The notes: generated by a model not told the origin, from the sequence alone. A stretch of 64,000 nt of DNA from Sulfitobacter sp043557345 (GCF_043557345.1 NZ_JBIFFV010000001.1:558001-622000); one strand, 5' to 3'. Counted from the stretch's first letter, positions 32,909 through 41,871 are shown. Numbers and translations: made by a program.

Positions 32909-34264
32909 ATGATCCCTGAAACTCACCCCTTTTCGAACTTCCTTCTTTCGCTACAGGCCTTGTTCGACAGTGTTCTGGGCTTTGGCGAAAGTGTCCTGAG
33001 CCCCGGCTGGCGGCAAAACCAGATCCTGATCCTGCTCGCTTTGGTGGCGCTCGCTTGGGTGTTGCACCGGGTCACCGGGATGATGTTGCAAAACTGGGTC
33101 CGCTCCCGCGAAGGCTGGTCCAAATGGCAGTTGCGTGTGGTGGTGCAGGTCAAGCGACGGCTCGGCCTGATCTGGTTCGCGCTGTTGGCGGGGCTGCTCT
33201 ATCAGGTGATGCAGAACGTGACTTGGCCGTCGCGGTCATATCTCATCGGTTTGGCGGCGACGCTGGCAGCGATCTACGTGGGCATCGCTTTCGCCGCGCG
33301 TCTGGTGCGCAACCGCCCCTTGCGGCGCATGGTGACATGGGGGCTGTGGATCTATGCCACGCTCTACATGTTGAACGTCGCCGATGATGTGGCAGTGTTT
33401 CTGGACGGTGTCGCCCTCACGATTGGTGAGTTCCGCCTTTCGGTGCTGACCATTCTGACCGCGCTGGTGGTGATCGGCGCGCTTTTGACCATGGCGCGGC
33501 TGGCCAGCACAACCACCGCCGCGACGATCCGCAAGAACGAAGACATCAGCCCCTCCATGCAGGTGCTGGCGGTGAAGGGGGTGCAAATCCTGCTCTACGG
33601 CCTTGCCTTCTTCATCGGGGTGCGGGCGGTGGGGATCGACCTCACGGGTCTCGCCGTGCTCTCGGGTGCGATCGGTGTGGGCCTTGGTTTCGGTCTGCAA
33701 AAGGTAGTGTCTAACCTCGTCTCGGGCGTGATCATCCTGCTCGACAAGTCGATCAAGCCCGGCGATGTGATCAGTCTGGGAGAGACCTTTGGCTGGATCC
33801 AAACACTGGGCGCGCGCTATGCCTCTGTGGTGACGCGGGACGGCAAAGAATACCTGATCCCGAACGAAGACCTGATCACCGGGCAGGTGGTGAACTGGTC
33901 GCATTCCAATGACTTTGTGCGGCTCGATATCTATTTCGGCACGGCCTATTCCGACGATCCGCATCTGGTGCGCAAACTGGCGGTGGAGGCGGCCAAGGGG
34001 GTCGACCGGGTGCTGAGCTACAAGGCCCCGGTTTGCCATATCGTGGGCTTTGGCGATTCGTCTGTGGATTACATCCTGCGCTTCTGGATCAAGGATCCGA
34101 CCGGCGGGCTGACCAACATTCGCGGCAATGTCTATCTGGCGCTTTGGGATGCCTTCAAGGAACACGGCATCTCCATCCCCTTCCCGCAGCGCGAGGTAAA
34201 AGTCATCGAAGACAGTCAACTGGCCCTGTCGCGTGCCACAGCATCGCGGGATATGCCTGAGTGA
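32909..34264 (+). CDS. MscS-family mechanosensitive channel
   Basis: 451 residues from the ATG at 32909; a GTG at 32894 would add five. Helices occupy about 35-60, 88-105, 112-135, 145-162, 180-205 and 230-290. The pore helix and beta domain are recognisable in LAVLSGAIGVGLGFGLQKVVSNLVSGVIILLDKSIKPGDVI, followed by ARYASVVTRDGKEYLIPNEDLITGQVVNWS. It releases solutes when membrane tension rises. The extra N-terminal helices place it among the larger MscS homologues. Confidence 0.92.
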   Translation: MIPETHPFSNFLLSLQALFDSVLGFGESVLSPGWRQNQILILLALVALAWVLHRVTGMMLQNWVRSREGWSKWQLRVVVQVKRRLGLIWFALLAGLLYQVMQNVTWPSRSYLIGLAATLAAIYVGIAFAARLVRNRPLRRMVTWGLWIYATLYMLNVADDVAVFLDGVALTIGEFRLSVLTILTALVVIGALLTMARLASTTTAATIRKNEDISPSMQVLAVKGVQILLYGLAFFIGVRAVGIDLTGLAVLSGAIGVGLGFGLQKVVSNLVSGVIILLDKSIKPGDVISLGETFGWIQTLGARYASVVTRDGKEYLIPNEDLITGQVVNWSHSNDFVRLDIYFGTAYSDDPHLVRKLAVEAAKGVDRVLSYKAPVCHIVGFGDSSVDYILRFWIKDPTGGLTNIRGNVYLALWDAFKEHGISIPFPQREVKVIEDSQLALSRATASRDMPE

Positions 34265-34397
34265 GCGGGGATTTGCGCCACGGTTAACGCTGCCTGCAAC
34301 CGATCCATTGAAAAATGAACCCCGTGTCGCTAAATTGGGGCTGCTCGGCACCGGGGCAAGCGTTCAGCATTGATGGTGCTATTTACGAAGGAGGACA

Positions 34398-34454
34398 ATG
34401 TCCTGTCTCTTAACGTTGACGCAGCGCAGGCTGCTGACCATGGGGCTGCAATGA
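34398..34454 (+). CDS. Putative 18-codon leader peptide interlocked with the rsfS start
   Basis: ATG at 34398, preceded by AAGGAGG (34388-34394), the best Shine-Dalgarno sequence near rsfS. It encodes MSCLLTLTQRRLLTMGLQ and its TGA (34452-34454) overlaps the rsfS ATG (34451-34453). The alternative is that this ribosome site serves a longer rsfS form, but the ATG after it is out of frame with rsfS. Too short for coding statistics. Confidence 0.35.
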   Translation: MSCLLTLTQRRLLTMGLQ

Positions 34455-34822
34455 CTGCCGCCTCGCAAATCGCAACCAGCGACGACCTGCTGGCGCTTAT
34501 CCTTTCCTCGCTGAATGACGACAAGGCCGAAGATATCGTGCAGATCGATCTGCGCGGCAAGACGGCCATCGGCGACTATATGGTGATCTGCTCGGGCCGC
34601 TCCACGCGGCAGGTTTCGGCGATCTCGGAAAAGCTGGCGCAGGCCGTCAAAGATGCCACCGGACGCACGTCCAAGATGGAAGGCCGCGAAACCGGCGACT
34701 GGGTCTTGATCGACACGGGCGACGTTGTCGTGCATGTTTTCCGGCCCGAAGTGCGTGAATTCTACCAGCTTGAAAAGATGTGGCTGGGTGGCGACGACAC
34801 GGCCACAGCGGCACCGCACTGA
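34451..34822 (+). CDS. rsfS: Ribosomal silencing factor RsfS (Iojap)
   Basis: 123 residues from the ATG at 34451. The core DDLLALILSSLNDDKAEDIVQIDLRGKTAIGDYMVICSGRSTRQVSAISEKL and the DTGDVVVHVFRPEVREFYQLEKMW end are standard. RsfS binds L14 of the 50S subunit and blocks joining during starvation. An in-frame ATG at 34373 would add 26 residues of non-family sequence. The start has no good ribosome site of its own, which suggests coupling to the small ORF upstream. rlmH follows, a common pairing. Confidence 0.93.
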   Translation: MTAASQIATSDDLLALILSSLNDDKAEDIVQIDLRGKTAIGDYMVICSGRSTRQVSAISEKLAQAVKDATGRTSKMEGRETGDWVLIDTGDVVVHVFRPEVREFYQLEKMWLGGDDTATAAPH

Positions 34823-34844
34823 TCCCGCTTAGCGGGCCTAGGTC

Positions 34845-35315
34845 ATGCGGGTTCACATCTGTGCCATGGGCCGGCTTCGCGCCGGTCCGGAAAAATCCCT
34901 TGTCGATGATTATCTGACCCGGTTCGACCGGACGGGGCGCGGTTTGGGCCTTGGCCCCGCGCGCGTGGTCGAGATGGAAGATAAGAAGAACGGCGGCATG
35001 GCCGCCGAAGCCGTGCTGCTGCGGCGCGCGATCCCCCAAGGGGCGGTGATCTGCGTGCTGGATGAGCGCGGCAAGGTCGAAACCTCCCCCGCATTTGCCG
35101 AACGGCTCGGCAAGTGGCGTGATGCGGGGCGGGGGGATTTGGCCTTTGTCATCGGCGGGGCCGATGGCATCGACCGCAGCCTCCGGGCAGAGGCGGATCA
35201 TGCCCTCTCTTTTGGCAAGATGGTCTGGCCGCATATGCTGGTGCGGGTCATGCTGGCCGAACAGCTGTACCGTGCTGCCGCGATCCTTTCGGGCGGGCCT
35301 TATCACCGGGTCTGA
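34845..35315 (+). CDS. rlmH: 23S rRNA pseudouridine-1915 N3-methyltransferase
   Basis: 156 residues. SPOUT knot elements are clear: ICVLDERGKVETSPAFAERL, the FVIGGADGIDRSLRAEADHALSFGKMVWPHMLVRVMLAEQLYRAAAILSGGPYHR C-terminus with the SAM-binding knot. It methylates the pseudouridine in helix 69 of 23S rRNA in assembled 70S ribosomes. It lies 22 bases after rsfS, and both act on the ribosome. Confidence 0.96.
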   Translation: MRVHICAMGRLRAGPEKSLVDDYLTRFDRTGRGLGLGPARVVEMEDKKNGGMAAEAVLLRRAIPQGAVICVLDERGKVETSPAFAERLGKWRDAGRGDLAFVIGGADGIDRSLRAEADHALSFGKMVWPHMLVRVMLAEQLYRAAAILSGGPYHRV

Positions 35316-35326
35316 AAGGGCGCAGG

Positions 35327-35683
35327 TCAGGGCAGCGGGATCGTCACCAATTCCGAAGACCAGCCGCTGACGCTGTCGCGCGCCTGAATGCTGACCTCTC
35401 TCATCCCCTCGGGGATGCGCACGCCCGAAAGCGAGCGGGTGAAGGGCTGCTCTTTCACATGCGGATGCGCCAGATTGCGGGTGCCCAAGGGTTTCCCATC
35501 AGGGTCCAGAATGCGCCAAGCGTCGGCATAGTGATCCCAACCACTGTCGTTATGCCGAATGGTGACGTCAAACTTCCACAAATCGCCCTGGCGATCGACC
35601 GTGACGTTCAGAATGGCGGGCGGATCGGCGAAACCCGGCGCGGCAAAGGCCATGAAGGCGACAATGAGGCTACGTTTGAACAT
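35327..35683 (-). CDS. Small exported protein of unknown function
   Basis: 118 residues with a signal peptide (MFKRSLIVAFMAFAAPGFA), so about 99 mature residues. Repeated aromatic strands (GDLWKFDVTIRHNDSGWDHYADAWRILDP, HVKEQPFTRSLSGVRIPEGMREVSIQARDSVSGWSSE) suggest a single immunoglobulin-like beta sandwich. His and Asp residues cluster in NDSGWDHYAD and NLAHPHVKEQ, which might bind a metal; that is inference. It is convergent with rlmH and ends 11 bases from it. Confidence 0.7.
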   Translation of the reverse strand: MFKRSLIVAFMAFAAPGFADPPAILNVTVDRQGDLWKFDVTIRHNDSGWDHYADAWRILDPDGKPLGTRNLAHPHVKEQPFTRSLSGVRIPEGMREVSIQARDSVSGWSSELVTIPLP

Positions 35684-35869
35684 GGGACACCAATAAAATA
35701 ACGAACTGAATATAGCGCATTTCGGAAAGGTTCCAAGGTAGGCGGAAGTTGGGCCCGGTGCAATTCACCGTGAAGCCGCAATTTAGTGGTGCATTTGCAT
35801 CAAGCGCGCGGCAAACTGGCCAAACCCGCGCCATAGGCTCTATGCTGCGGGGTCAGAGGAGGGACCGCA

Positions 35870-37321
35870 ATGCAGATGCCAATACCCGATGCCGGGATCA
35901 TTGCGCGCAAGGCGCGGGTCGTGGCGCGGCTGCGCGCGGCGCTGCCCGGCACCGCCGTGATCGACGATGCGCATGAGACCCGTGCCTATGAATGCGACGC
36001 GCTGACGGCCTATAAATGCCCCCCTTTGGCCGTGACCCTGCCTGCCAATACCGAAGAAGTCTCGACCGTGCTGCGGATCTGCCACGAGGAGGGCGTGCCG
36101 GTGGTGCCGCGCGGCTCGGGCACCTCGCTTGCCGGTGGCGCCTTGCCCACCGCCGATAGCGTGGTGCTGGGGGTGGCGCGCATGGCCGAGGTGCTTGAGG
36201 TCGATTACGACAACCGGCTGATGCGCGTGCAGACCGGGCGCACCAACCTCAGCGTCACCGGCGCGGTGGAGGAAGACGGCTTTTTCTATGCGCCCGACCC
36301 GTCCAGCCAGTTGGCCTGTGCCATCGCGGGAAATATCGCGATGAACTCGGGCGGGGCGCATTGCCTGAAATACGGGGTCACCACCAACAATCTCTTGGGC
36401 GTCACCATGGTGATGATGGACGGCGAAGTGGTCGAGATCGGCGGCGGCTATATGGACGCGGGCGGGCTTGACCTGTTGGGCGTGATCTGCGGCTCCGAAG
36501 GGCAGTTGGGGGTGGTGACCGAAGCCACCCTGCGCATCCTGCCCAAACCCGAGGGCGCGCGGCCCGTGCTCATGGGGTTCGACGACAACGCCGTGGCCGG
36601 GGCCTGCGTCAGCGATATCATCAAGGCCGGCGTCTTGCCCGTGGCGATCGAGTTCATGGACCGCCCCTGTATCGAGGCGACAGAGGCTTTTGCCCATGCG
36701 GGCTACCCAATGTGCGAGGCGCTGCTGATCGTCGAGGTCGAAGGCTCGGATGCCGAGATCGACCACCAATTGGCCCTGATCACCGAGATTGCCCGCCGTC
36801 ACAACCCGGTGGAGCTGCGCGAAAGCACCAGCGCCGAGGAAAGCGCCGCGATTTGGCTGGGCCGCAAGTCCGCCTTTGGCGCCATGGGGCAGATCAACGA
36901 CTACATGTGCCTTGATGGCACCATCCCGGTGAACGAGTTGCCCATGGTGCTGCGCCGCATCGGTGAGATGTCCGTTGAATATGGCCTCAAGGTCGGCAAT
37001 GTCTTTCACGCGGGCGACGGCAATATGCACCCGCTGATCCTGTTTGATGCCAACAAACCCGGCGATCTGGAGAAATGCGAGGCCTTTGGCGCCGATATCC
37101 TGCGGCTCTGCGTCGAAGCGGGCGGTTGCCTGACCGGGGAGCATGGGGTCGGGATCGAGAAGCGCGATCTGATGCATGAGCAATACGGCCCCGCCGATCT
37201 AGAGGCGCAATTGGCCGTGAAGGATGTCTTCGACCCGGCATGGCTGTTGAACCCGGCCAAGGTCTTCCCCCTCGACGTGACGGAAGGGCGGCGCGGCAGC
37301 GGCGCGTCGGTGGCGGCGTGA
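35870..37321 (+). CDS. glcD: Glycolate oxidase FAD-linked subunit GlcD
   Basis: 483 residues. FAD_binding_4 domain: VVPRGSGTSLAGGALPTADSVVLGVARM and DPSSQLACAIAGNIAMNSGGAHCLKYGVTTNNLLG. The C-terminal FAD-linked oxidase domain ends with HAGDGNMHPLILFD and CLTGEHGVGIEKRDLM. GlcD, GlcE and GlcF form the membrane-associated enzyme oxidising glycolate to glyoxylate. A related D-lactate dehydrogenase is excluded by the presence of glcE and glcF. Its TGA overlaps the glcE GTG. Confidence 0.94.
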   Translation: MQMPIPDAGIIARKARVVARLRAALPGTAVIDDAHETRAYECDALTAYKCPPLAVTLPANTEEVSTVLRICHEEGVPVVPRGSGTSLAGGALPTADSVVLGVARMAEVLEVDYDNRLMRVQTGRTNLSVTGAVEEDGFFYAPDPSSQLACAIAGNIAMNSGGAHCLKYGVTTNNLLGVTMVMMDGEVVEIGGGYMDAGGLDLLGVICGSEGQLGVVTEATLRILPKPEGARPVLMGFDDNAVAGACVSDIIKAGVLPVAIEFMDRPCIEATEAFAHAGYPMCEALLIVEVEGSDAEIDHQLALITEIARRHNPVELRESTSAEESAAIWLGRKSAFGAMGQINDYMCLDGTIPVNELPMVLRRIGEMSVEYGLKVGNVFHAGDGNMHPLILFDANKPGDLEKCEAFGADILRLCVEAGGCLTGEHGVGIEKRDLMHEQYGPADLEAQLAVKDVFDPAWLLNPAKVFPLDVTEGRRGSGASVAA

Positions 37322-38430
37322 CGGTGACTTCCGAGGCGGAACTGGTCGAGGCGATCCGTGGCGCAGATGCGCCCCTTTCCCTGCGGGGCGGCGATACGCG
37401 TGGCATGGCAGGGCCGGGTGCGGCACTGTCGCTTGCCGGTTTGCGGGGGATCACCCTTTACGAGCCGGGCGCGCTGACGCTGGTCGCGCAGGCAGGCACG
37501 CCGGTCTCCGAGATCGAGGCCACCTTGGCTGCCGAGGGGCAGCGGCTGGCCTTCGAGCCGATGGACCATCGCGCCCTCATGGGCCGCAGCGGCACGCCGA
37601 CCATCGGCGGGGTCTTTGCCGCCAATGTCAGCGGTTCGCGGCGGCTTGCCGTTGGGGCCGCGCGGGATTTCCTGTTGGGGGTGCGGTTCGTCGATGGGCA
37701 GGGGGCCATCATCAAGAACGGGGGCCGGGTGATGAAGAACGTCACCGGCTATGATCTGGTCAAGCTGATGGCCGGGTCGCAGGGCACCTTGGGCGCATTG
37801 ACCGAAGTCTCGCTGAAGGTGCTGCCGAAACCCGAAACCAGTGCCACGCTCGCGCTGTCCGGGCTGGACGACGCCGCCGCCATCGCCGCGATGGCGCTTG
37901 CGATGCGCAGCCCTTTCGAGGTGACCGGCGCGGCCCATGACCCGGCGCAGGGGCTGACGGTCTTGCGGTTGGAGGGGTTCGAGACCTCGGTCGCCTACAG
38001 GATTGGGAGGCTGAAGGATCTGCTTGCCGCCACCGGGGGGGAGATCGAGGTGCTTGCAGAAGGTAGCTCAGAGACCCTCTGGCAGGGTTTGCGAGATGTG
38101 GCGCCCTTCCACGGGGCGACGGGCGATATCTGGCGCCTGCATTGCCGCCCGACCGAGGCTCCGGCGCTTGCCGCTAAGGCCGGGGCGGAGGCGCGGCTTT
38201 ATGATTGGGCCGGGGGGCTGCTTTGGCTGCGCATGGCCCCCGGCACGGACCTGCGCGCGCGTTTGGGGCGGTATGACGGCCACGCGACCTTGTTGCGGGC
38301 CGAGGCGGCGGGGGCGCTGCCCCGGCAGGAGCCCGAAGCGCCGGGGGTGGCGCGGTTGACGGCGGGGCTCCGGGCCAAGTTCGACCCCCGTGGCCTGTTC
38401 AATGCCGAAGCCTTGGCCCAAAGCGCATGA
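37318..38430 (+). CDS. glcE: Glycolate oxidase subunit GlcE
   Basis: 370 residues from the GTG at 37318, which interlocks with the glcD TGA (GTGA, 37318-37321). It has the FAD-binding half only: GGDTRGMAGPGA, GRSGTPTIGGVFAANVSGSRRLAVGAARDFLLGVRFVDGQG and NVTGYDLVKLMAGSQGTLG. Lacking the full C-terminal cap, it is the shorter partner of GlcD. The longer frame starting at 37240 runs inside glcD and is not family-like. The stop overlaps the next small gene by four bases. Confidence 0.94.
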   Translation: MTVTSEAELVEAIRGADAPLSLRGGDTRGMAGPGAALSLAGLRGITLYEPGALTLVAQAGTPVSEIEATLAAEGQRLAFEPMDHRALMGRSGTPTIGGVFAANVSGSRRLAVGAARDFLLGVRFVDGQGAIIKNGGRVMKNVTGYDLVKLMAGSQGTLGALTEVSLKVLPKPETSATLALSGLDDAAAIAAMALAMRSPFEVTGAAHDPAQGLTVLRLEGFETSVAYRIGRLKDLLAATGGEIEVLAEGSSETLWQGLRDVAPFHGATGDIWRLHCRPTEAPALAAKAGAEARLYDWAGGLLWLRMAPGTDLRARLGRYDGHATLLRAEAAGALPRQEPEAPGVARLTAGLRAKFDPRGLFNAEALAQSA

Positions 38431-38795
38431 CTTTGGTGCTGGTCTTCCTCTTTGTCTTTCTGATCGGCCCCTTTCTGTTCAAGGCGCTGATCGCCGTGCC
38501 GCCTTCGCTTAGGGCCATCCGTGCCTTGGCGGCGATGGTGCTGGCGACCTTTCTGATCGCGCTTGCCTTGCGCTATGGTCTCACGCGCTATTGGAGCGAC
38601 AGCGCTTGGCTGTTGGGGGCCATCGCCTTGGCGCTCTGGGCCGCTTGGATCGGGGTGATCGCGCTGGTGGTCCAAGCGCTGCGCCGGGCCGATCCGCGCC
38701 CGGCAATGCGCCGGTGGAGCGGGGTGCTTGGGGCCGTGGGCACGACGGTGCCGTGGTTCGGCCTCGTCCTCGCCAATCTGATGCGCAGCACATAG
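38427..38795 (+). CDS. Small four-helix membrane protein embedded in the glc operon
   Basis: 122 residues with four predicted helices at about 2-20, 30-48, 58-84 and 98-117. Its ATG overlaps the glcE stop (ATGA, 38427-38430) and glcF begins 13 bases after it, so it is certainly part of the operon. I recognise no family. A membrane anchor or quinone-linked partner for the peripheral GlcDEF complex is an attractive but unproven role. Confidence 0.75.
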   Translation: MTLVLVFLFVFLIGPFLFKALIAVPPSLRAIRALAAMVLATFLIALALRYGLTRYWSDSAWLLGAIALALWAAWIGVIALVVQALRRADPRPAMRRWSGVLGAVGTTVPWFGLVLANLMRST

Positions 38796-38808
38796 GAACG
38801 GAGCCGCC

Positions 38809-40137
38809 ATGCAAACCACCTTTACCCCCGCGCAGTTGCAGGATCCTGACACGCAGCGCAGCAACGAAATCCTGCGCGCCTGTGTGCACTGCGGCTTCTG
38901 CACGGCGACCTGCCCGACCTATCAGGTCTTGGGCGATGAGTTGGACAGCCCGCGCGGCCGCATCTACCTGATCAAGGACATGCTGGAGAACGACCGCGAC
39001 CCGGACCCGAAGACGGTTCAGCATATCGACCGCTGCCTCTCTTGCCTCGCCTGTATGACGACCTGCCCCTCGGGCGTGCATTACATGCATCTGGTCGATC
39101 ACGCCCGCGCCTATATCGAAGAGCGTTACAAGCGCCCCATGGGGGAACGTGCCCTGCGCTGGATGTTGGCGCAGATTCTGCCCTATCCCACACGGTTTCG
39201 GCTGGCGCTGCTCGGGGCCAAGATCGGACGGCCCTTTGCCCGGCTGATGCCCGACGCGCGGCTGCGCGCCATGCTGGAAATGGCCCCCAAGACGGTCCCC
39301 CCGGTCAGCCGCAACGATGACCCGCAGAGCTTTCCCGCCCAAGGCAAGCCGCTGCGGCGGGTGGCCCTGATGACCGGCTGCGCCCAAAAGGCGCTGAACA
39401 CCGATATCAACGACGCCACGATCCGGCTGCTGACCCGCGCGGGCTGTGAGGTGGTGGTGGCCGAAGGGGCGGGCTGTTGCGGTGCGCTGACCCACCACAT
39501 GGGCAAGACCGATGAGAGCCACACCCACGCCGCCCGCAACATCCGCGCATGGCGGGCCGAGATCGACGGCGAGGGGCTGGATGCCATTGTGATCAACACC
39601 TCGGGCTGCGGCACCACGGTCAAGGACTATGGCCATATGTTCCGCAATGACCCGCTGGCAGAGGATGCGGCGCGGGTCTCGGCCCTTGCGAAGGATGTGA
39701 CGGAACTGCTGGCAGAGCTGGGACTGCCCTTTGTCGAACCGGCAGCGTCGGGCATGGTCGTCGCCTATCACGCGGCCTGCTCGCTGCAACATGGGCAGCA
39801 GATCAAGGCCACGCCGAAGACCCTGTTGAAACAGGCGGGATTCACGGTGGTGGAACCGGCGGACAGTCACCTCTGCTGTGGCTCGGCGGGCACCTACAAT
39901 TTGATGCAGCCCGAGATTTCGGCCAAGCTGAAAGAGCGCAAGATCAAGACCTTGGAGGCCAAATCGCCGGACGTAATCGCGGCGGGCAATATTGGCTGCA
40001 TGATGCAGATCGGATCGGGTACCGGGGTGCCGGTGGTGCATAGCGTCGAACTGCTCGATTGGGCCTGTGGCGGGCCGAAACCGCCCGCGCTCAGCCGTGA
40101 TCCCGATGCGCCTGCGCAGGTGCCGCGTTTGCGTTAA
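38809..40137 (+). CDS. glcF: Glycolate oxidase iron-sulfur subunit GlcF
   Basis: 442 residues. Two 4Fe-4S clusters are bound by CVHCGFCTATCP (about residues 24-35) and CLSCLACMTTCPSG (about 75-88). Two CCG domains follow, with EGAGCCGALTHHMGK and SHLCCGSAGTYN. This subunit passes electrons from the flavin subunits toward quinone. The preceding small membrane gene separates it from glcE, unlike the plain glcDEF order. Confidence 0.95.
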   Translation: MQTTFTPAQLQDPDTQRSNEILRACVHCGFCTATCPTYQVLGDELDSPRGRIYLIKDMLENDRDPDPKTVQHIDRCLSCLACMTTCPSGVHYMHLVDHARAYIEERYKRPMGERALRWMLAQILPYPTRFRLALLGAKIGRPFARLMPDARLRAMLEMAPKTVPPVSRNDDPQSFPAQGKPLRRVALMTGCAQKALNTDINDATIRLLTRAGCEVVVAEGAGCCGALTHHMGKTDESHTHAARNIRAWRAEIDGEGLDAIVINTSGCGTTVKDYGHMFRNDPLAEDAARVSALAKDVTELLAELGLPFVEPAASGMVVAYHAACSLQHGQQIKATPKTLLKQAGFTVVEPADSHLCCGSAGTYNLMQPEISAKLKERKIKTLEAKSPDVIAAGNIGCMMQIGSGTGVPVVHSVELLDWACGGPKPPALSRDPDAPAQVPRLR

Positions 40138-40185
40138 GCCTGCGCCGTATTTTCGCCGCAACTCCCCTATATCCGCCAAGTAAAC

Positions 40186-41016
40186 ATGGTTTCGAGGTGC
40201 ATTTTGCGACAATTCTGGGCGGCTATTCTCGGGGTCTTTACCCTTGCCACGGCGGCGCTGGCCCAAGACAGCGCGCTCAAGGCGCTCGACAATGGTGTGG
40301 ATGCCGCCGCTTGGGAGGCGGTGGGCCGGCTCGACATCGGCGGGACAGGCTTTTGCACCGGCACCCTGATCGCCCCGCGTCTGGTGCTGACCGCCGCGCA
40401 TTGCCTGTTTGACCGCGAAACCAAGGCCCGGATCGACCATGGCGAAGTGCAGTTCCTCGCCGGTTGGCGCAATGGCCGCGCCGGGGCCTACCGAGACATT
40501 CGCCGCGCCGTGGTGCATCCCGATTACGTCTACGACGGTGAGGTCTCCTCGGGCCGGGTGCGGAACGACCTGGCGCTTTTGGAACTCTCGCGCCCGATCC
40601 GAAACACCACCATCCGCCCCTTCGGCACTGCCGCACGTCCGCGCCCCGGCGACCGTGTGGGCGTGGTCAGCTATGCCCGCGACCGGGCCGAGGCACCGTC
40701 TTTGCAAGAGGTCTGCAAGGTGCTGGCCCAGCAAGAGGGGGTTCTGGTGACCTCCTGCGCGGTTGATTTCGGCTCAAGCGGGGCGCCGATCTTTAGCTTT
40801 GTCGCAGGCGAGGCGCATATCGTCTCCGTCGTCTCGGCCAAAGCCGAGGTCGAGGGCGCGCAGGTCTCGCTCGGCACGGCGCTTGGCGCGCCTCTGGCGC
40901 TGCTGCAAGCGGAACTGGTGGCAGGCAAGGGCGTGTTCCTGGATTCCAACCCCGCAGGCAAGCGCATCCGCGTCGGAGAAGAGCGCGGCACCGGGGCGAA
41001 ATTTATCCGCCCGTAA
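40186..41016 (+). CDS. Secreted trypsin-like serine protease
   Basis: 276 residues. Signal peptide to about residue 26 (ATAALAQ). Catalytic triad His72 (VLTAAHC), Asp128 (RNDLALLEL) and Ser198 (DFGSSGAPIF). The usual GDSGGP is GSSGAP here. A TTG at 40204 with GAGG six bases upstream would start exactly at MRQFWAAILGVF and may be the real start. Cysteines near the His and Ser sites match trypsin-fold disulfides. Target unknown; likely periplasmic or extracellular. Confidence 0.87.
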   Translation: MVSRCILRQFWAAILGVFTLATAALAQDSALKALDNGVDAAAWEAVGRLDIGGTGFCTGTLIAPRLVLTAAHCLFDRETKARIDHGEVQFLAGWRNGRAGAYRDIRRAVVHPDYVYDGEVSSGRVRNDLALLELSRPIRNTTIRPFGTAARPRPGDRVGVVSYARDRAEAPSLQEVCKVLAQQEGVLVTSCAVDFGSSGAPIFSFVAGEAHIVSVVSAKAEVEGAQVSLGTALGAPLALLQAELVAGKGVFLDSNPAGKRIRVGEERGTGAKFIRP

Positions 41017-41031
41017 TTCTGCACAGCAGGA

Positions 41032-41120
41032 CTTGAAAGCGCGCAAATCCTTTCCCACATGAGCCTTGCCGAGGTGCCTCAATAGGGCTTCGGCGCTTGA
41101 AAAAACCGGGTCTGTCCAAT
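41032..41120 (+). promoter_or_regulatory. Candidate heat-shock (RpoH) promoters for the hsp20 gene
   Basis: CTTGAAA occurs twice, at 41032-41038 (15 bases before CCCACAT, 41054-41060) and at 41096-41102 (13 bases before CCAAT, 41116-41120). Both resemble RpoH -35/-10 pairs, and the downstream gene encodes a small heat-shock protein. The -10 matches are imperfect. Confidence 0.45.
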
Positions 41121-41166
41121 GGTGGAAGGCCCGATATGTCAATCGCTCACTGATGAGGATGAACAC

Positions 41167-41637
41167 ATGCGTAGCTTTGATTTCGCACCCCTTTACCGCT
41201 CCAGCGTTGGTTTCGACCAGATCGCCAATATGATGGACCGGGTTCTGACAAATGATGGGGCCACCCCCAGCTATCCCCCCTATAATATCGAAAAGCTCGA
41301 TAACGATGCCTATCGCATCTCGATCGCCGTCGCCGGTTTTTCGGACAGCGACCTGAGCGTCGAAGTGCGTGAGAAGGCGCTGATCGTCTCCGCCCGCAAG
41401 GCGGATGAAGATGAGGCCAAGACCTATCTGCATCGCGGCATCGCGACCCGGGCTTTTGAGCGTCGTTTCCATCTGGCGGACCACGTTCAGGTCATCGGCG
41501 CGGCCCATGCCAATGGCATGTTGCATATCGAGCTTGAGCGTCAGGTGCCCGAGGCTCTGAAACCGCGTCAGATCACCATCTCTTCCGAGGTAAAGGCGAT
41601 CGACAAGGACGTGGTTGACGCCAAATCCGTGAACTAA
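41167..41637 (+). CDS. Small heat-shock protein Hsp20 (IbpA-like)
   Basis: 156 residues from the ATG at 41167 with GAGGATG upstream; an in-frame start at 41119 adds 16 residues and is not family-like. N-terminus RSFDFAPLYRSSVGFDQIANMMD is IbpA-like; the alpha-crystallin domain runs about 35-135 (YPPYNIEKLDNDAYRISIAVAGFSDSDLSVEV, ending GMLHIELERQVPE). It holds unfolding proteins for refolding by DnaK/ClpB. A strong terminator follows the gene. Confidence 0.95.
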   Translation: MRSFDFAPLYRSSVGFDQIANMMDRVLTNDGATPSYPPYNIEKLDNDAYRISIAVAGFSDSDLSVEVREKALIVSARKADEDEAKTYLHRGIATRAFERRFHLADHVQVIGAAHANGMLHIELERQVPEALKPRQITISSEVKAIDKDVVDAKSVN

Positions 41638-41660
41638 GCCTACCCGTTCCAACGCTTTGC

Positions 41661-41689
41661 AAAGGCCCGCTTTTGGCGGGCCTTTTTTG
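41661..41689 (+). terminator. Rho-independent terminator of hsp20
   Basis: AAGGCCCGC (41662-41670) pairs with GCGGGCCTT (41676-41684), loop TTTTG, running into six T. It starts 24 bases after the stop. Confidence 0.93.
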
Positions 41690-41871
41690 TGAGCGGCGCG
41701 GCCCCTGCGTGGGTGAATATCTGCCGAAGGCTAAGCTCGAAAACGGCGGCTTTCTGCTGCGCGAGGCATGGGGAGAAACCGAGCGAAAGCTGTCGGGTTG
41801 AGTGGGGGACCGGGCAGGCGTGCCCGGGCAACAGCGTGCAAAGTACCGCACGCGCAATGAAAGGAAGAACC

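Noticed and set aside
38581..40734. 717-codon frame antisense to glcF
   Set aside because: No domain or ribosome site; glcF with two ferredoxin motifs covers it on the other strand.
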